Assembly: GCA_017436915.1 (NCBI GenBank)
Contig: JAFSCE010000033.1
Location: forward strand, 1 to 41,215
Length of the DNA: 41,215 nt
DNA from: Clostridia bacterium
GTDB lineage: Bacteria > Bacillota > Clostridia > Oscillospirales > Acutalibacteraceae
Direction of reading: 5' to 3'
This document shows positions 16,779 through 25,293 of the stretch, piece by piece. The notes below the pieces were generated by a model that saw nothing but the letters and a program-made list of their open reading frames with translations, had not been told where the DNA came from and did no database searches. The position numbers and the translations under genes are program-made. Each line of letters begins with the position of its first letter. Within the stretch, counting starts at the first letter, position 1.

Positions 16779-18365
16779 GTGGCACAGTTTACGAAAGAGA
16801 TAGAAAAACGGCGCACGTTTGCGATTATTTCGCACCCCGATGCCGGTAAAACCACATTAACCGAAAAGTTCTTGCTGTATGGTGGCGCGATTGCCTCTGC
16901 GGGTATGGTTAAGGGCAAGAAATCCATGAAACACGCAGTTTCCGACTGGATGGAAATCGAAAAGCAACGTGGTATTTCGGTAACCTCCTCCGTGTTGCAG
17001 TTTGAATACGACGGTTATTGCATTAATATTTTGGATACCCCCGGTCACCAGGACTTCTCGGAGGATACCTATCGTACGTTGATGGCGGCAGACTCTGCAG
17101 TGATGGTGATCGACGCTTCAAAAGGTGTGGAAAAGCAGACAATCAAGCTGTTTAAGGTTTGTATGATGCGGGATATTCCGGTGTTCACCTTTATCAACAA
17201 AATGGACCGCGAAGCGCGTGATCCGTATGATCTGATGGCGGATATCGAAAGCGTTTTAGGCATCAAGACCTATCCTGTTAACTGGCCGATCGGTTCCGGC
17301 AAGGAGTTCAAGGGCGTTTACGAACGCGAAAAAGAGCGGGTACTTTCTTTCACTTATAACGGCATTGGCCACGAAGCGGATGAAAAGGTAACGGCGATGG
17401 ACGATCCCGCACTGAAAGACATGCTGGGGGATACGCTCTACCAAACGCTGATAGACGATCGCGAATTGTTGGACGGCGCAGGGGATGAGTTTGATCTGGA
17501 GGCGGTTCGTCACGGCAAACTGTCACCGGTATTTTTCGGTTCCGCTCTGACGAACTTCGGTGTAGAGCCGTTTTTGGAAAACTTCTTAAAAATGACGACT
17601 TCGCCGCTGCCGCGTACGTCCTCGCAAGGTGAGATCGATCCGTTTAACGACGATTTTTCCGCCTTTGTTTTCAAAATCCAAGCAAACATGAATAAGGCAC
17701 ACCGCGACCGTATTGCCTTTATGCGTATCTGCTCGGGCAGATTTGAAAAAGGGCAAGAGGTCAATCACGTGCAGGGCGGACGCAAGATCAAACTGTCGCA
17801 ACCGCAGCAGATGATGGCGCAGGACCGTGAGATCGTGGAAGAAGCGTATGCCGGTGATATTATCGGTGTATTTGACCCCGGTATTTTCTCTATTGGCGAT
17901 ACGGTGTGTGCTTCCTCGAAAAAGTTTCAGTTTGAGGGTATTCCGACCTTTGCACCGGAACATTTCCGCTTGGTGCGTCAAAAGGATACCATGAAACGAA
18001 AACAATTCATCAAGGGTACCTCGCAGATCGCACAGGAAGGTGCTATTCAGATCTTCCAGGAGCCGGGCGGCGGTATGGAAGAGGTGATCGTCGGCGTGGT
18101 CGGTACTTTGCAATTTGACGTGCTCGAATACCGATTGAAGAATGAGTACGGTGTGGACGTCATCATGGAAGGCCTGCCGTATCAGTACATTCGTTGGGTC
18201 GTTGGTGAGAACATCGATGTAAAGGCGCTTGACTTAACGTCAGATACCAAATATGTGCAAGATCTCAAAGGAAATCCGCTGTTGCTTTTCACCAGCAGTT
18301 GGAATATTCAATGGGCACTCGATCATAACAAAGAGTTACAATTACAGGAGTTCAGCCGTTCATGA
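16779..18365 (+). CDS. prfC: Peptide chain release factor 3 (RF3)
   Basis: 528 residues from GTG at 16779, which has CGGAGGG 7 bases upstream and gives the usual N terminus AQFTKEIEKRRTFAIISHPD; an ATG at 16755 is in frame but has no ribosome binding site. RF3 is a GTPase that recycles RF1/RF2 from the ribosome after termination. GTP-binding motifs: SHPDAGKTTLTEK (G1), ISVTSS (G2 region), LDTPGHQDFSED (G3) and FINKMDREARDP (G4). These are followed by EF-Tu-like domain II (CSGRFEKGQEVNHVQGGRKI) and the RF3-specific C-terminal domain (VGVVGTLQFDVLEYRLKNEY). The 3' end overlaps the next gene by 4 bases (ATGA), indicating coupling. Confidence 0.95.
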   Translation: MAQFTKEIEKRRTFAIISHPDAGKTTLTEKFLLYGGAIASAGMVKGKKSMKHAVSDWMEIEKQRGISVTSSVLQFEYDGYCINILDTPGHQDFSEDTYRTLMAADSAVMVIDASKGVEKQTIKLFKVCMMRDIPVFTFINKMDREARDPYDLMADIESVLGIKTYPVNWPIGSGKEFKGVYEREKERVLSFTYNGIGHEADEKVTAMDDPALKDMLGDTLYQTLIDDRELLDGAGDEFDLEAVRHGKLSPVFFGSALTNFGVEPFLENFLKMTTSPLPRTSSQGEIDPFNDDFSAFVFKIQANMNKAHRDRIAFMRICSGRFEKGQEVNHVQGGRKIKLSQPQQMMAQDREIVEEAYAGDIIGVFDPGIFSIGDTVCASSKKFQFEGIPTFAPEHFRLVRQKDTMKRKQFIKGTSQIAQEGAIQIFQEPGGGMEEVIVGVVGTLQFDVLEYRLKNEYGVDVIMEGLPYQYIRWVVGENIDVKALDLTSDTKYVQDLKGNPLLLFTSSWNIQWALDHNKELQLQEFSRS

Positions 18366-18697
18366 TGAATATTCAGATTTTCGGAAAATCCAAATGCTTT
18401 GACACCAAAAAAGCCGAACGGTATTTTAAGGAACGCGGCATTCGTTTTCAGCGCATAGAACTGGATAAGTACGGCATCAGTCGCGGGGAGTTTCAGTCGG
18501 TCAAAGTGGCGGTCGGTCTGGATGCTTTAATTGATCCGAAAGCCAAAGAGGCAGTAATGATACAGTATCTTGCCTATGAAAGCGATAAGGAAGAAAAACT
18601 TCTTGAAACCCCCAAAGCGTTGCGCACGCCCATTGTGCGCAACGGAAAACTTGCCACCGTCGGTTATTGCCCCGATGTGTGGGAAACGTGGAGATAA
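18362..18697 (+). CDS. ArsC/Spx-family thioredoxin-fold protein
   Basis: 111 residues (ATGATG start, ATGA overlap with prfC). The sequence matches the ArsC family fold: a beta strand then GKSKCFDTKKAERYFKERG at the N terminus and RTPIVRNGKLATVGY near the C terminus. Only one Cys (in KCFDT) sits at the active position; the CXXC pair of Spx is absent, so it does not look like Spx itself. A second Cys lies in GYCPDVW. ArsC enzymes use the Cys plus Arg residues to reduce arsenate through glutaredoxin, but many family members of this size, such as YffB-like proteins, have no proven arsenate activity. No ars genes are nearby; the operon carries translation, DNA-repair and nucleotide genes. Function unassigned beyond family. 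Confidence 0.82.
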   Translation: MMNIQIFGKSKCFDTKKAERYFKERGIRFQRIELDKYGISRGEFQSVKVAVGLDALIDPKAKEAVMIQYLAYESDKEEKLLETPKALRTPIVRNGKLATVGYCPDVWETWR

Positions 18698-18699
18698 CC

Positions 18700-19743
18700 A
18701 TGAAAAAACCGATCACGGAGATTTCGGCACCGCTCGTTTCGTGGTACCAACAGCATGAACGTTCATTCCCGTGGCGGGAAGACCCGTCCCCATATCGAGT
18801 ATGGGTGTCGGAGATTATGCTGCAGCAAACGCGCATTGAAGCGGCTTTGCCGTATTTTGAACGCTTCATGCAGACACTTCCAACCGTTGCAGATTTGGCA
18901 GCTGCACCGGAAGACGTGCTTTTAAAACTATGGGAGGGCCTTGGGTATTACAGCCGTGTGCGTAATCTGCAGAAAGCTGCCCAAATGGTGATGAGAGATT
19001 TCGGCGGTGAATTGCCCGATAAATACGAGCAATTACTCACGTTACCCGGTATTGGTGAATACACAGCCGGCGCGATCGCGTCTATTGCTTTCGGCAAACG
19101 CGCCGCCGCGGTGGATGGAAACGTGTTGCGTGTTATGGCACGTCTTACAGACGATGCCACGGACGTGATGCAACCGCAAAACCGAAAACGCGTAACGGCG
19201 CTTGTGCAGAGCATCGTGCCGGAACAACACGCGGGCGATTTTAACCAAGGCATCATGGAACTCGGCGAAACGGTATGTCTGCCGAATGCGCAACCGCGGT
19301 GTAGTGAGTGTCCGCTTTTTGACTATTGTGCCGTTGCCGGTTTGGAGCGGGCGAGAGACCTGCCTACGCGCACTAAACCAAAACAGCGCCGCGTGGAGCA
19401 CCGCACCGTTTTCATCGTAGTAATAGACGATAAAGTGCTGTTACATCGCCGCCCGCAAAAAGGGTTACTTGGCGGTATGTGGGAGTTGCCGAATGTCGAA
19501 TCCGACCATGCTGAAGACGCCCTGTCACAGTGGGGCGTAGAGGCGGTTGACACAACACTTTTGCCAAACGGCAAACACGTGTTTTCCCACGTCGAGTGGC
19601 ACATGGAAGGGCGCCTTGTAAAGGCGAAACGCCTTACGTTGCAACCTGAATTTCAGTTGGTTTCCAAAGAGGAATTGGCGGGCTATGCACTGCCAACGGC
19701 CTTTCGTACCTATAGTGACATACTAAAGGAGGACGTTTTATGA
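18700..19743 (+). CDS. mutY: A/G-specific adenine glycosylase
   Basis: 347 residues; ATG at 18700 preceded by GTGGAGA, 2 bases after the ArsC-like gene; an in-frame start at 18667 would overlap that gene and lacks a site. MutY removes adenine mispaired with 8-oxoguanine. Visible: FPWREDPSPYRVWVSEIMLQ with the catalytic Glu in SEIMLQQTRI, WEGLGYYSRVRNL, helix-hairpin-helix LPGIGEYTAGAIASIAFG and the catalytic Asp in AVDGNVLRV. The 4Fe-4S cluster ligands are in VCLPNAQPRCSECPLFDYC, spaced C-X7-C-X2-C-X5-C, one residue longer in the first gap than in E. coli MutY. The C terminus is the MutT-like 8-oxoG recognition domain (LLHRRPQKGLLGGMWELPNV). Overlaps the next gene by 4 bases. Confidence 0.95.
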   Translation: MKKPITEISAPLVSWYQQHERSFPWREDPSPYRVWVSEIMLQQTRIEAALPYFERFMQTLPTVADLAAAPEDVLLKLWEGLGYYSRVRNLQKAAQMVMRDFGGELPDKYEQLLTLPGIGEYTAGAIASIAFGKRAAAVDGNVLRVMARLTDDATDVMQPQNRKRVTALVQSIVPEQHAGDFNQGIMELGETVCLPNAQPRCSECPLFDYCAVAGLERARDLPTRTKPKQRRVEHRTVFIVVIDDKVLLHRRPQKGLLGGMWELPNVESDHAEDALSQWGVEAVDTTLLPNGKHVFSHVEWHMEGRLVKAKRLTLQPEFQLVSKEELAGYALPTAFRTYSDILKEDVL

Positions 19744-20219
19744 AACGCGAGGACTATCTTTCCTGGGACGAATATTTTATGGGGGTTGCTCTCTTGTCGG
19801 CACAGCGCAGCAAAGACCCCGGCACGCAGGTTGGTGCCTGCATTGTCGGTCAGGACAATAAAATCTTGTCGATGGGGTATAACGGCATGCCGATTGGTTG
19901 CAGCGATGATTGTATGCCGTGGGACCGTGACGGCGATCCGCTGAACACGAAGTATCTGTTTGTGTGCCACGCGGAACTCAACGCGATCTTAAACCACGGT
20001 CGTTCGGGCTTGGAGGGCGCGAAGGTATACACCACGCTGTTCCCGTGCAACGAATGTGCCAAAGCGATCATCCAATCAGGTATTAAAGAGGTCATTTATT
20101 TGCAGGATAAATATGCCGATACGGATTCGGTTATCGCCTCCAAGAAAATGTTTGACATGACAGGTGTTACGTATCGCTTGTTTGACGGTGAGCATAAAGA
20201 TATCACACTGAAACTGTAA
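19740..20219 (+). CDS. dCMP deaminase family protein (ComEB-like)
   Basis: 159 residues; ATGA overlap with mutY and AAAGGAGG upstream. Zinc-dependent cytidine/deoxycytidylate deaminase fold: the zinc ligands and proton shuttle are in CHAELNAIL (His-Ala-Glu) and PCNECAKAI (two Cys). GYNGMPIGCSDDC is the substrate-binding segment typical of dCMP deaminases rather than cytidine or tRNA deaminases. Reaction: dCMP to dUMP, feeding thymidylate synthesis. Bacillus ComEB is of this family and sits in a competence operon, but no competence genes are seen here. Co-transcribed with mutY, plausibly a nucleotide/DNA-maintenance grouping. Confidence 0.92.
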   Translation: MKREDYLSWDEYFMGVALLSAQRSKDPGTQVGACIVGQDNKILSMGYNGMPIGCSDDCMPWDRDGDPLNTKYLFVCHAELNAILNHGRSGLEGAKVYTTLFPCNECAKAIIQSGIKEVIYLQDKYADTDSVIASKKMFDMTGVTYRLFDGEHKDITLKL

Positions 20220-20233
20220 GAGAGATGGCGCTT

Positions 20234-20965
20234 ATGAAAACGGTTTTGATTACGGGCGCTTCCCGCGGCATCGGCGCCGCGGCGGCGCGGCTGTTCGCGA
20301 AAAACGGATATGCGGTCGCTGTCAACTATTGCTCTTCAAAAGAAGCGGCAGACCGTTTGGTTGCCGAGATCACGGCGCAGGGCGGCGAAGCTTTTGCGGT
20401 GCAGGCGGATGTCTCAAAAGCGGATGAGGTAAAACGGATGATGCAAGCGGTGTACGACCGTTGCGGGCATCTGGATGTGCTCATCCACAATGCCGGTATT
20501 GCGCAGCAAAAATTGCTCACAGATACCGAAGAGCAGGAGTGGCACCGCATGATGGGCGTACATCTGGATGGTGCGTATCACTGTTGTCAGGCAGTTATTC
20601 CCGCCATGGTGCGGCAGGGCTACGGAAGCATTCTTACGGTATCCTCCATATGGGGGGTTACGGGTGCCTCGTGCGAAGCGCCGTATTCCGCCGCCAAAGC
20701 GGGACTTATCGGTTTCAGTAAGGCACTCGCCAAGGAACTCGGTCCTTCCAACATTCGTGTGAATTGTGTGGCACCGGGTGTGATCCAAACGGATATGTGT
20801 GCTTCGTTTGATGAAAACACCTTACGAGGTTTGGCAGACGATACGCCACTTGGACGGTTGGGAAAACCGGAGGAAGTTGCCGAGGCGCTGTTGTTTTTGG
20901 CATCCGACAACGCCTCCTATATCACCGGTCAGGTGCTTGGTGTGAACGGCGGTTTTGTAGTTTAA
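20234..20965 (+). CDS. Short-chain dehydrogenase/reductase, FabG-like
   Basis: 243 residues from the ATG at 20234 (AAGAGAG 9 bases upstream); an ATG at 20225 directly abuts that site and is less likely, though not excluded. Classical SDR: cofactor motif TGASRGIG, an Asn-Ala-Gly-Ile strand (IHNAGIA), catalytic Ser in LTVSSIWG, Tyr and Lys in YSAAKAG, and IRVNCVAPGVIQTDM. The C-terminal SYITGQVLGVNGGF is typical of 3-oxoacyl-ACP reductases. NADPH preference is suggested by the Ser-Arg in TGASRG. A fatty-acid role is possible, but no other fab genes are present, so it may reduce another substrate. It is the last gene of the cca operon and is followed by a strong terminator. Confidence 0.88.
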   Translation: MKTVLITGASRGIGAAAARLFAKNGYAVAVNYCSSKEAADRLVAEITAQGGEAFAVQADVSKADEVKRMMQAVYDRCGHLDVLIHNAGIAQQKLLTDTEEQEWHRMMGVHLDGAYHCCQAVIPAMVRQGYGSILTVSSIWGVTGASCEAPYSAAKAGLIGFSKALAKELGPSNIRVNCVAPGVIQTDMCASFDENTLRGLADDTPLGRLGKPEEVAEALLFLASDNASYITGQVLGVNGGFVV

Positions 20966-20970
20966 TATTT

Positions 20971-21000
20971 AAAAGCGATGAGCAAGCTCATCGCTTTTTT
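20971..21000 (+). terminator. Intrinsic terminator of the cca operon
   Basis: Stem AAAAGCGATGAGC (20971-20983) with GCTCATCGCTTTT starting at 20986, followed by further T residues to 21000. It lies inside the extended frame upstream of glgP, which supports the later glgP start. Confidence 0.92.
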
Positions 21001-21067
21001 ATGTATATGCGGCTTTTTTCGGGGAGAAACTGTGGGTAGTAGATACTTAGAAAGGAACCGTTTATCA

Positions 21068-23392
21068 ATGACTGATTTTTCAAAGGAAATTCTCGCCGCT
21101 TTACGCCTGGAAGGTGCTCCAGATCCGAAAAAAGCGACCGTAAAGCAGTGGTATACCGCCGTATCCAAAGCGGCAATGGCGCGGCTTTATGCAGATACAC
21201 AGAGAGAAACGAACGAAAGGCGGGCGGCGTATTTTTCAGCGGAGTTTTTAATCGGTCGGATGATCGAATCCAATTTGCTGAATATGGGGCTGCTTGAAGA
21301 TGTGGAAACGTTGTTACGCGAAAACGGTCATTCCACCGCCGTTTTTGAGGAAATCGAAGATGCCGCGCTTGGCAACGGCGGTCTCGGCCGTTTAGCCGCT
21401 TGCTTTTTGGATTCTGCCGCTACGCAGGGCGTCCCACTGGATGGATACGGTATTCGCTATCGCTATGGGCTTTTCAAGCAACAAATTGCTGATGGTTTTC
21501 AAAGAGAGGTAGCGGACGATTGGCTCGCCTTTGGTGACCCGTGGTCGGTGCGCAAGGAATCCGAAAAGGTGCTTGTTACCTTTGCCGATGAGCAGGTATA
21601 CGCCGTACCGTATGATACCCCCGTGATCGGTTACGGCGGTAAAACCGTCAACCGTCTTCGTTTGTGGCAAGCCGAGGCACAAACGCCATTCGATTTTGCC
21701 TTGTTCAATCAGCAAAAATACGATCAAGCAGTTAAGGAACGGGACCATGCCGAACGGATCAGTATGGTCTTATACCCCAACGACGATACCGATGCAGGCA
21801 AAAAATTACGGTTGAAACAACAGTATTTCTTTTGCAGTGCCTCGTTGCAGGATATTCTTAAATGCTATAAACAGCAGTTCGGCACGGATTTTTCACACTT
21901 TGCGAAGCGGTATGCCATTCAACTCAACGACACTCATCCAACGGTGTCCATCCCCGAACTCATCCGTTTGTTGACGGAAGAGGGAGTAGCATTCGCTGAT
22001 GCGTTGCAGATCGCTCGGGATACCTTTGCCTATACCAATCACACCATTTTGCCGGAAGCGTTGGAAAAGTGGAATATCAAACTGTTCCGCAGTGTCCTGC
22101 CGCAGATATACCGTTACGTATTGCGCATCCAAAAAGCATTGGTACGTGATCTTACGGCACGCGGTATCACCGATACAAAACCGTACGACATTGTGGACGA
22201 TACGCATATTCACATGGCACGACTGGCAATTTTTGCGTCCCATTCGGTTAACGGCGTGGCAAGATTGCACAGTGAACTCCTCAAAGCAAGCGCCTTGCCG
22301 GAGTGGTATCGCCTGTATCCGGAACGTTTTAACAATAAAACGAATGGTATTACACAGCGTCGCTGGTTGGCGCTTGCCAATCGTGAATTGGCACAGCTTA
22401 TTACGGAAACCATCGGTAAGCGCTGGATTACCGATTTATCACAACTCGAACAACTTGTACCTTATGCGGATGATCCCTCGTTTTTGCAAATGCTGCACAC
22501 CATAAAATCGCTCAAAAAGCAACAGCTTGCCGCCTATATTGAAGCACACAGCGGATTGCATCTCAAATCTGAATTTTTACTTGATGTTCAAGCAAAACGT
22601 TTGCACGAATATAAGCGCCAACTTCTCAATGCCTTCTCAATTCTGGACACTTATTTCGGTATCAAAGACGGTCGCATTACCGATTTTTCACCGACCGCCT
22701 ACCTGTTTGCCGCTAAAGCGGCTCCGGGATACAAGCGGGCAAAAGCTATTATCAAATTTATTAACGAGATTGCTGAACTCGTTAACAAAGACGCCTCCGT
22801 TTCTGATCGCATGCAGGTGTTATTTTTACCGAATTACACGGTTTCGTATGCCGAGAAGATCATCCCCGCGGCGGACGTGTCGGAACAGATCTCCACGGCG
22901 GGAACGGAAGCTTCGGGTACCGGTAACATGAAATTCATGCTTAACGGTGCTGTTACACTCGGCACCTATGACGGTGCAAACATCGAGATCGTCGAGCAAG
23001 CGGGGGAGGAAAACAATTATATTTTCGGTGCGCGTGTGGAGGATATTCATGCGATGAAGGATACCTATTCTCCGCAAGTATACCTGCAATCTGAGCCGCG
23101 CCTCAAACGCGTCGTGGATACACTGATAAACGGCACGTTCGACGACGGCGGCACAGGAATGTTCCGCGATCTGTACGATTCACTCACGGTGGGCGCGCTC
23201 TGGCACCGTTCCGATCCGTATTACGTGTTTGCCGACTTTGTTCCGTATTGTGAACGCCGATTGAAACTAAACCGTGATTACGCAAACCGCGAGTTATTTG
23301 ACCGCAAATCTCTGCTCAATATTGCACATGCCGGATATTTTTCATCCGACCGCACGATCAAGGAATACGCAGACAACATTTGGCACCTGTAA
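21068..23392 (+). CDS. glgP: Glycogen/alpha-glucan phosphorylase
   Basis: 774 residues from the ATG at 21068 (AAAGGA upstream). The frame opens earlier at 20978, but that stretch contains the preceding terminator. The enzyme releases glucose-1-phosphate from the non-reducing ends of alpha-1,4-glucans. Visible: ARLYADTQRETNERRAAYFSAE, AEFLIGRMIESNLLNMG, GNGGLGRLAACFLDS, QLNDTHPTVSIPELIR, VDDTHIHMARLAIFASHSVNG, VQAKRLHEYKRQLLN, and the PLP site EASGTGNMKFMLNGAVTLGT with the cofactor Lys. The N terminus is shorter than in mammalian enzymes and lacks the phosphorylation and AMP-control segment. It stands alone; no other glg genes are in the window. I found no convincing promoter in the 67 bases after the terminator. 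Confidence 0.95.
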   Translation: MTDFSKEILAALRLEGAPDPKKATVKQWYTAVSKAAMARLYADTQRETNERRAAYFSAEFLIGRMIESNLLNMGLLEDVETLLRENGHSTAVFEEIEDAALGNGGLGRLAACFLDSAATQGVPLDGYGIRYRYGLFKQQIADGFQREVADDWLAFGDPWSVRKESEKVLVTFADEQVYAVPYDTPVIGYGGKTVNRLRLWQAEAQTPFDFALFNQQKYDQAVKERDHAERISMVLYPNDDTDAGKKLRLKQQYFFCSASLQDILKCYKQQFGTDFSHFAKRYAIQLNDTHPTVSIPELIRLLTEEGVAFADALQIARDTFAYTNHTILPEALEKWNIKLFRSVLPQIYRYVLRIQKALVRDLTARGITDTKPYDIVDDTHIHMARLAIFASHSVNGVARLHSELLKASALPEWYRLYPERFNNKTNGITQRRWLALANRELAQLITETIGKRWITDLSQLEQLVPYADDPSFLQMLHTIKSLKKQQLAAYIEAHSGLHLKSEFLLDVQAKRLHEYKRQLLNAFSILDTYFGIKDGRITDFSPTAYLFAAKAAPGYKRAKAIIKFINEIAELVNKDASVSDRMQVLFLPNYTVSYAEKIIPAADVSEQISTAGTEASGTGNMKFMLNGAVTLGTYDGANIEIVEQAGEENNYIFGARVEDIHAMKDTYSPQVYLQSEPRLKRVVDTLINGTFDDGGTGMFRDLYDSLTVGALWHRSDPYYVFADFVPYCERRLKLNRDYANRELFDRKSLLNIAHAGYFSSDRTIKEYADNIWHL

Positions 23393-23394
23393 AG

Positions 23395-23425
23395 AAAAAG
23401 CCGCACCCTACGGTGCGGCTTTTTT
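23395..23425. terminator. Bidirectional terminator between glgP and rlmD
   Basis: Stem AAAAAGCCGCACC (23395-23407) with GGTGCGGCTTTTT (23412-23424), 4-base loop. A residues on one side and T residues on the other make it work in both directions. It overlaps the stop codon of the convergent methyltransferase gene. Confidence 0.92.
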
Positions 23426-24580
23426 ACTTTTTTCAAGACACACCACACACTCAATATGTTGTGTGTGGGGAAACATGTCGAAGGGTTGAATGTAGGTAAC
23501 GCGATAACCGTTTTTGGTAAGCACGCGTAAGTCGCGTGCCTGTGTTTCGGGGTTGCAGGAAATGTAGATCACTTTTTTTGGTGCCAAGGTGATCAGCGAG
23601 TTTAGAAACGGCATATCACTGCCCGCACGCGGTGGATCCATAAATACCACGTCAATATGCTGGCCTTCCTCGGCAAGTGCTACCATGTATTTACCTGCAT
23701 CGGCTTCAATGAAATGTGCGTTTTGGATGTTGTTGCGTTTTGCGTTTACACGCGCATCCCGCACGGCATCGCCGTTGACCTCAACGCCCACTACCTGACC
23801 GGCGGATTTTGCGGCGATCAAACCGATGGTGCCGATCCCGCAATATGCGTCCAACACCGCTTCCTTGCCGGTGAGTCCGGCAAGCTCGATCGCTTTACCG
23901 TACAATTTTTCGGTCTGTGTCGGGTTGATCTGATAAAACGAGCGGGGAGAAATGCGGAAGACGCACTCACACAGCGTATCTTCAATATATCCGACACCGT
24001 AGAGCACTTCTTCACGCTCACCGAGCACCATACTTGTCTGATGCGGGTTGATATTCAGCACCACCGTGGTAATTTCGGGATGCCGCTCCAACAACGCTTG
24101 CACAAACCGCTTTTTCATGGGAAATATCGGGTGCGCGGCAACCAATACCACCATCACTTGACCGCTCGTAAACCCGCGGCGAATCAGCACGTGGCGCAAA
24201 AATCCTTTGCGGCTGTCCTCTTGGTAGGGGAGCATCTGAAATTCGGGGAGCATACGGCGGATGGAGACCACAATCTTATCCGCGGTGGGATCTTCGATCT
24301 GGCAGGAATCCACTTTGACAATGCGGTGCGTACTGGATTGGTACACACCCGACAAGATCTCGTGTCGCCGCGTCAATGCAAAGGCCGCCTGTACCTTGTT
24401 GCGATAGTGATAAGGGAAATCCATACCCACGATCGGCGATACGCGGTGATAACGCCCAAGCAGAGAAATCACTTTTTCTTGCTTGTAAGCGAGTTGTCGC
24501 TCATAATTCATGTTTTGCAGCTGACAGCCGCCGCATTTTTTAGAAAGCGGACAACGGGGCAGTGTTGCGGTTTTCGCCAT
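23408..24580 (-). CDS. rlmD: 23S rRNA (uracil-5-)-methyltransferase, RlmD/RlmCD type
   Basis: 390 residues; start immediately adjoins the stop of the HD gene and has GGAGGG upstream. The enzyme methylates a uridine C5 in 23S rRNA using SAM. The N terminus has the 4Fe-4S ligands CPLSKKCGGC plus a fourth Cys in VDSCQIED. The SAM domain shows SFYQINPTQTEKLY, VLDAYCGIGTIGLIAA, VVGVEVNGDAVRDAR and VFMDPPRAG, and the catalytic Cys is in YISCNPETQARDL with the Glu in HIECVVCLEK. There is no N-terminal TRAM domain, unlike E. coli RlmD. Whether it modifies one site or two (as RlmCD of Bacillus) cannot be told from sequence; TrmA is less likely because of the Fe-S cysteines. Confidence 0.92.
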   Translation of the reverse strand: MAKTATLPRCPLSKKCGGCQLQNMNYERQLAYKQEKVISLLGRYHRVSPIVGMDFPYHYRNKVQAAFALTRRHEILSGVYQSSTHRIVKVDSCQIEDPTADKIVVSIRRMLPEFQMLPYQEDSRKGFLRHVLIRRGFTSGQVMVVLVAAHPIFPMKKRFVQALLERHPEITTVVLNINPHQTSMVLGEREEVLYGVGYIEDTLCECVFRISPRSFYQINPTQTEKLYGKAIELAGLTGKEAVLDAYCGIGTIGLIAAKSAGQVVGVEVNGDAVRDARVNAKRNNIQNAHFIEADAGKYMVALAEEGQHIDVVFMDPPRAGSDMPFLNSLITLAPKKVIYISCNPETQARDLRVLTKNGYRVTYIQPFDMFPHTQHIECVVCLEKSKKAAP

Positions 24581-25162
24581 TTATTTTCCCTCCAGGAAGT
24601 AGGTGGCCTCCATATCGGCAACGGATAAGGCAAAGGCGAGCGGGAACATTTCAAACGCTTTGCCCACGTTGCGCGCATCCTCGTCACCGGCAAATCCCAT
24701 GTGATAGCGGATCGCAAAGGCCTCTTCGCGTGTTAAGCGCATGTAACCGGAGAGAATATATACCGATTTTTCACCGTGACCGTAGGGGAGCTTATCGTCG
24801 ATCTCGTAGGTGGGAACTTTCTGCCATACGCCGTTTTCATCTTTTACGTTGCGCGTACCCGGTTTGTAAAAATTGATTTTGCACACGTCATGTAACAAGG
24901 CGGCGATGGCAATGCTTTCCTCACTGTACCGGAGTCCGTACACCTCTTTGACCCGTTCACGGTCAAGATACTGGTGCAAGCAGTCGTATACGTTTAAGCT
25001 GTGTTCCACGAGACCTCCCTCGTAGGAGCCGTGAAACCGTGTGCTGGCAGGGGCGGTGAAGAAATCACAGGATTTGGATTCAAGATATTCTAAAAATTTG
25101 TCGGCGCCTTCGCGTTTGATATGCTCTTTGTAAAGGGCGATAAACCGTTCTTTCGGGCTCAT
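24581..25162 (-). CDS. HD-domain hydrolase-like protein
   Basis: 193 residues from the ATG at 25162 (AAGGAG upstream); the longer frame to 25267 overlaps the divergent promoter pair and is rejected. HD superfamily metal ligands are visible: His in GGLVEHSLNVYD, His-Asp in AALLHDVCKINFY, then His residues in LPYGHGEKSVYI and IRYHMGFAG, and an Asp in LSVADMEATYFLEG. Such proteins are phosphohydrolases or nucleases acting on nucleotides; the substrate here is unknown. The stop codon directly abuts the rlmD start, so the two are almost certainly one transcript. Small HD proteins of this type are widespread in Firmicutes and often annotated as hydrolases. Confidence 0.85.
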   Translation of the reverse strand: MSPKERFIALYKEHIKREGADKFLEYLESKSCDFFTAPASTRFHGSYEGGLVEHSLNVYDCLHQYLDRERVKEVYGLRYSEESIAIAALLHDVCKINFYKPGTRNVKDENGVWQKVPTYEIDDKLPYGHGEKSVYILSGYMRLTREEAFAIRYHMGFAGDEDARNVGKAFEMFPLAFALSVADMEATYFLEGK

Positions 25163-25202
25163 AACGTACTCCTTTTTCTCATAGAAATGTCGTATTGATA
25201 CC

Positions 25203-25231
25203 AGTATAAAGTCTTTTATACAAAATTTCAA
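25203..25231 (-). promoter_or_regulatory. Sigma-A-type promoter of the HD protein-rlmD operon
   Basis: Minus strand: -35 TTGAAA (25226-25231), 17-base spacer, -10 TATACT (25203-25208). The leader would be about 35 bases. Confidence 0.78.
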
Positions 25232-25239
25232 GATTTCTC

Positions 25240-25268
25240 GTGACAAAAGGCGCGGAATGTTGTACAAT
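25240..25268 (+). promoter_or_regulatory. Sigma-A-type promoter of the DUF368 gene
   Basis: -35 GTGACA (25240-25245), 17-base spacer, -10 TACAAT (25263-25268). It is divergent from the HD promoter with 8 bases between the two -35 boxes. Confidence 0.72.
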
Positions 25269-25293
25269 ATCTTGGTGAAAAGGGGATAGAGTT

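Noticed and set aside
20978..21067. 30-codon N-terminal extension of glgP
   Set aside because: It contains the right arm of the cca operon terminator and lacks a ribosome binding site; the ATG at 21068 has AAAGGA.
23657..24628. A 323-codon open frame opposite rlmD
   Set aside because: rlmD on the other strand has all catalytic and Fe-S residues. This frame has no family features and no start site.
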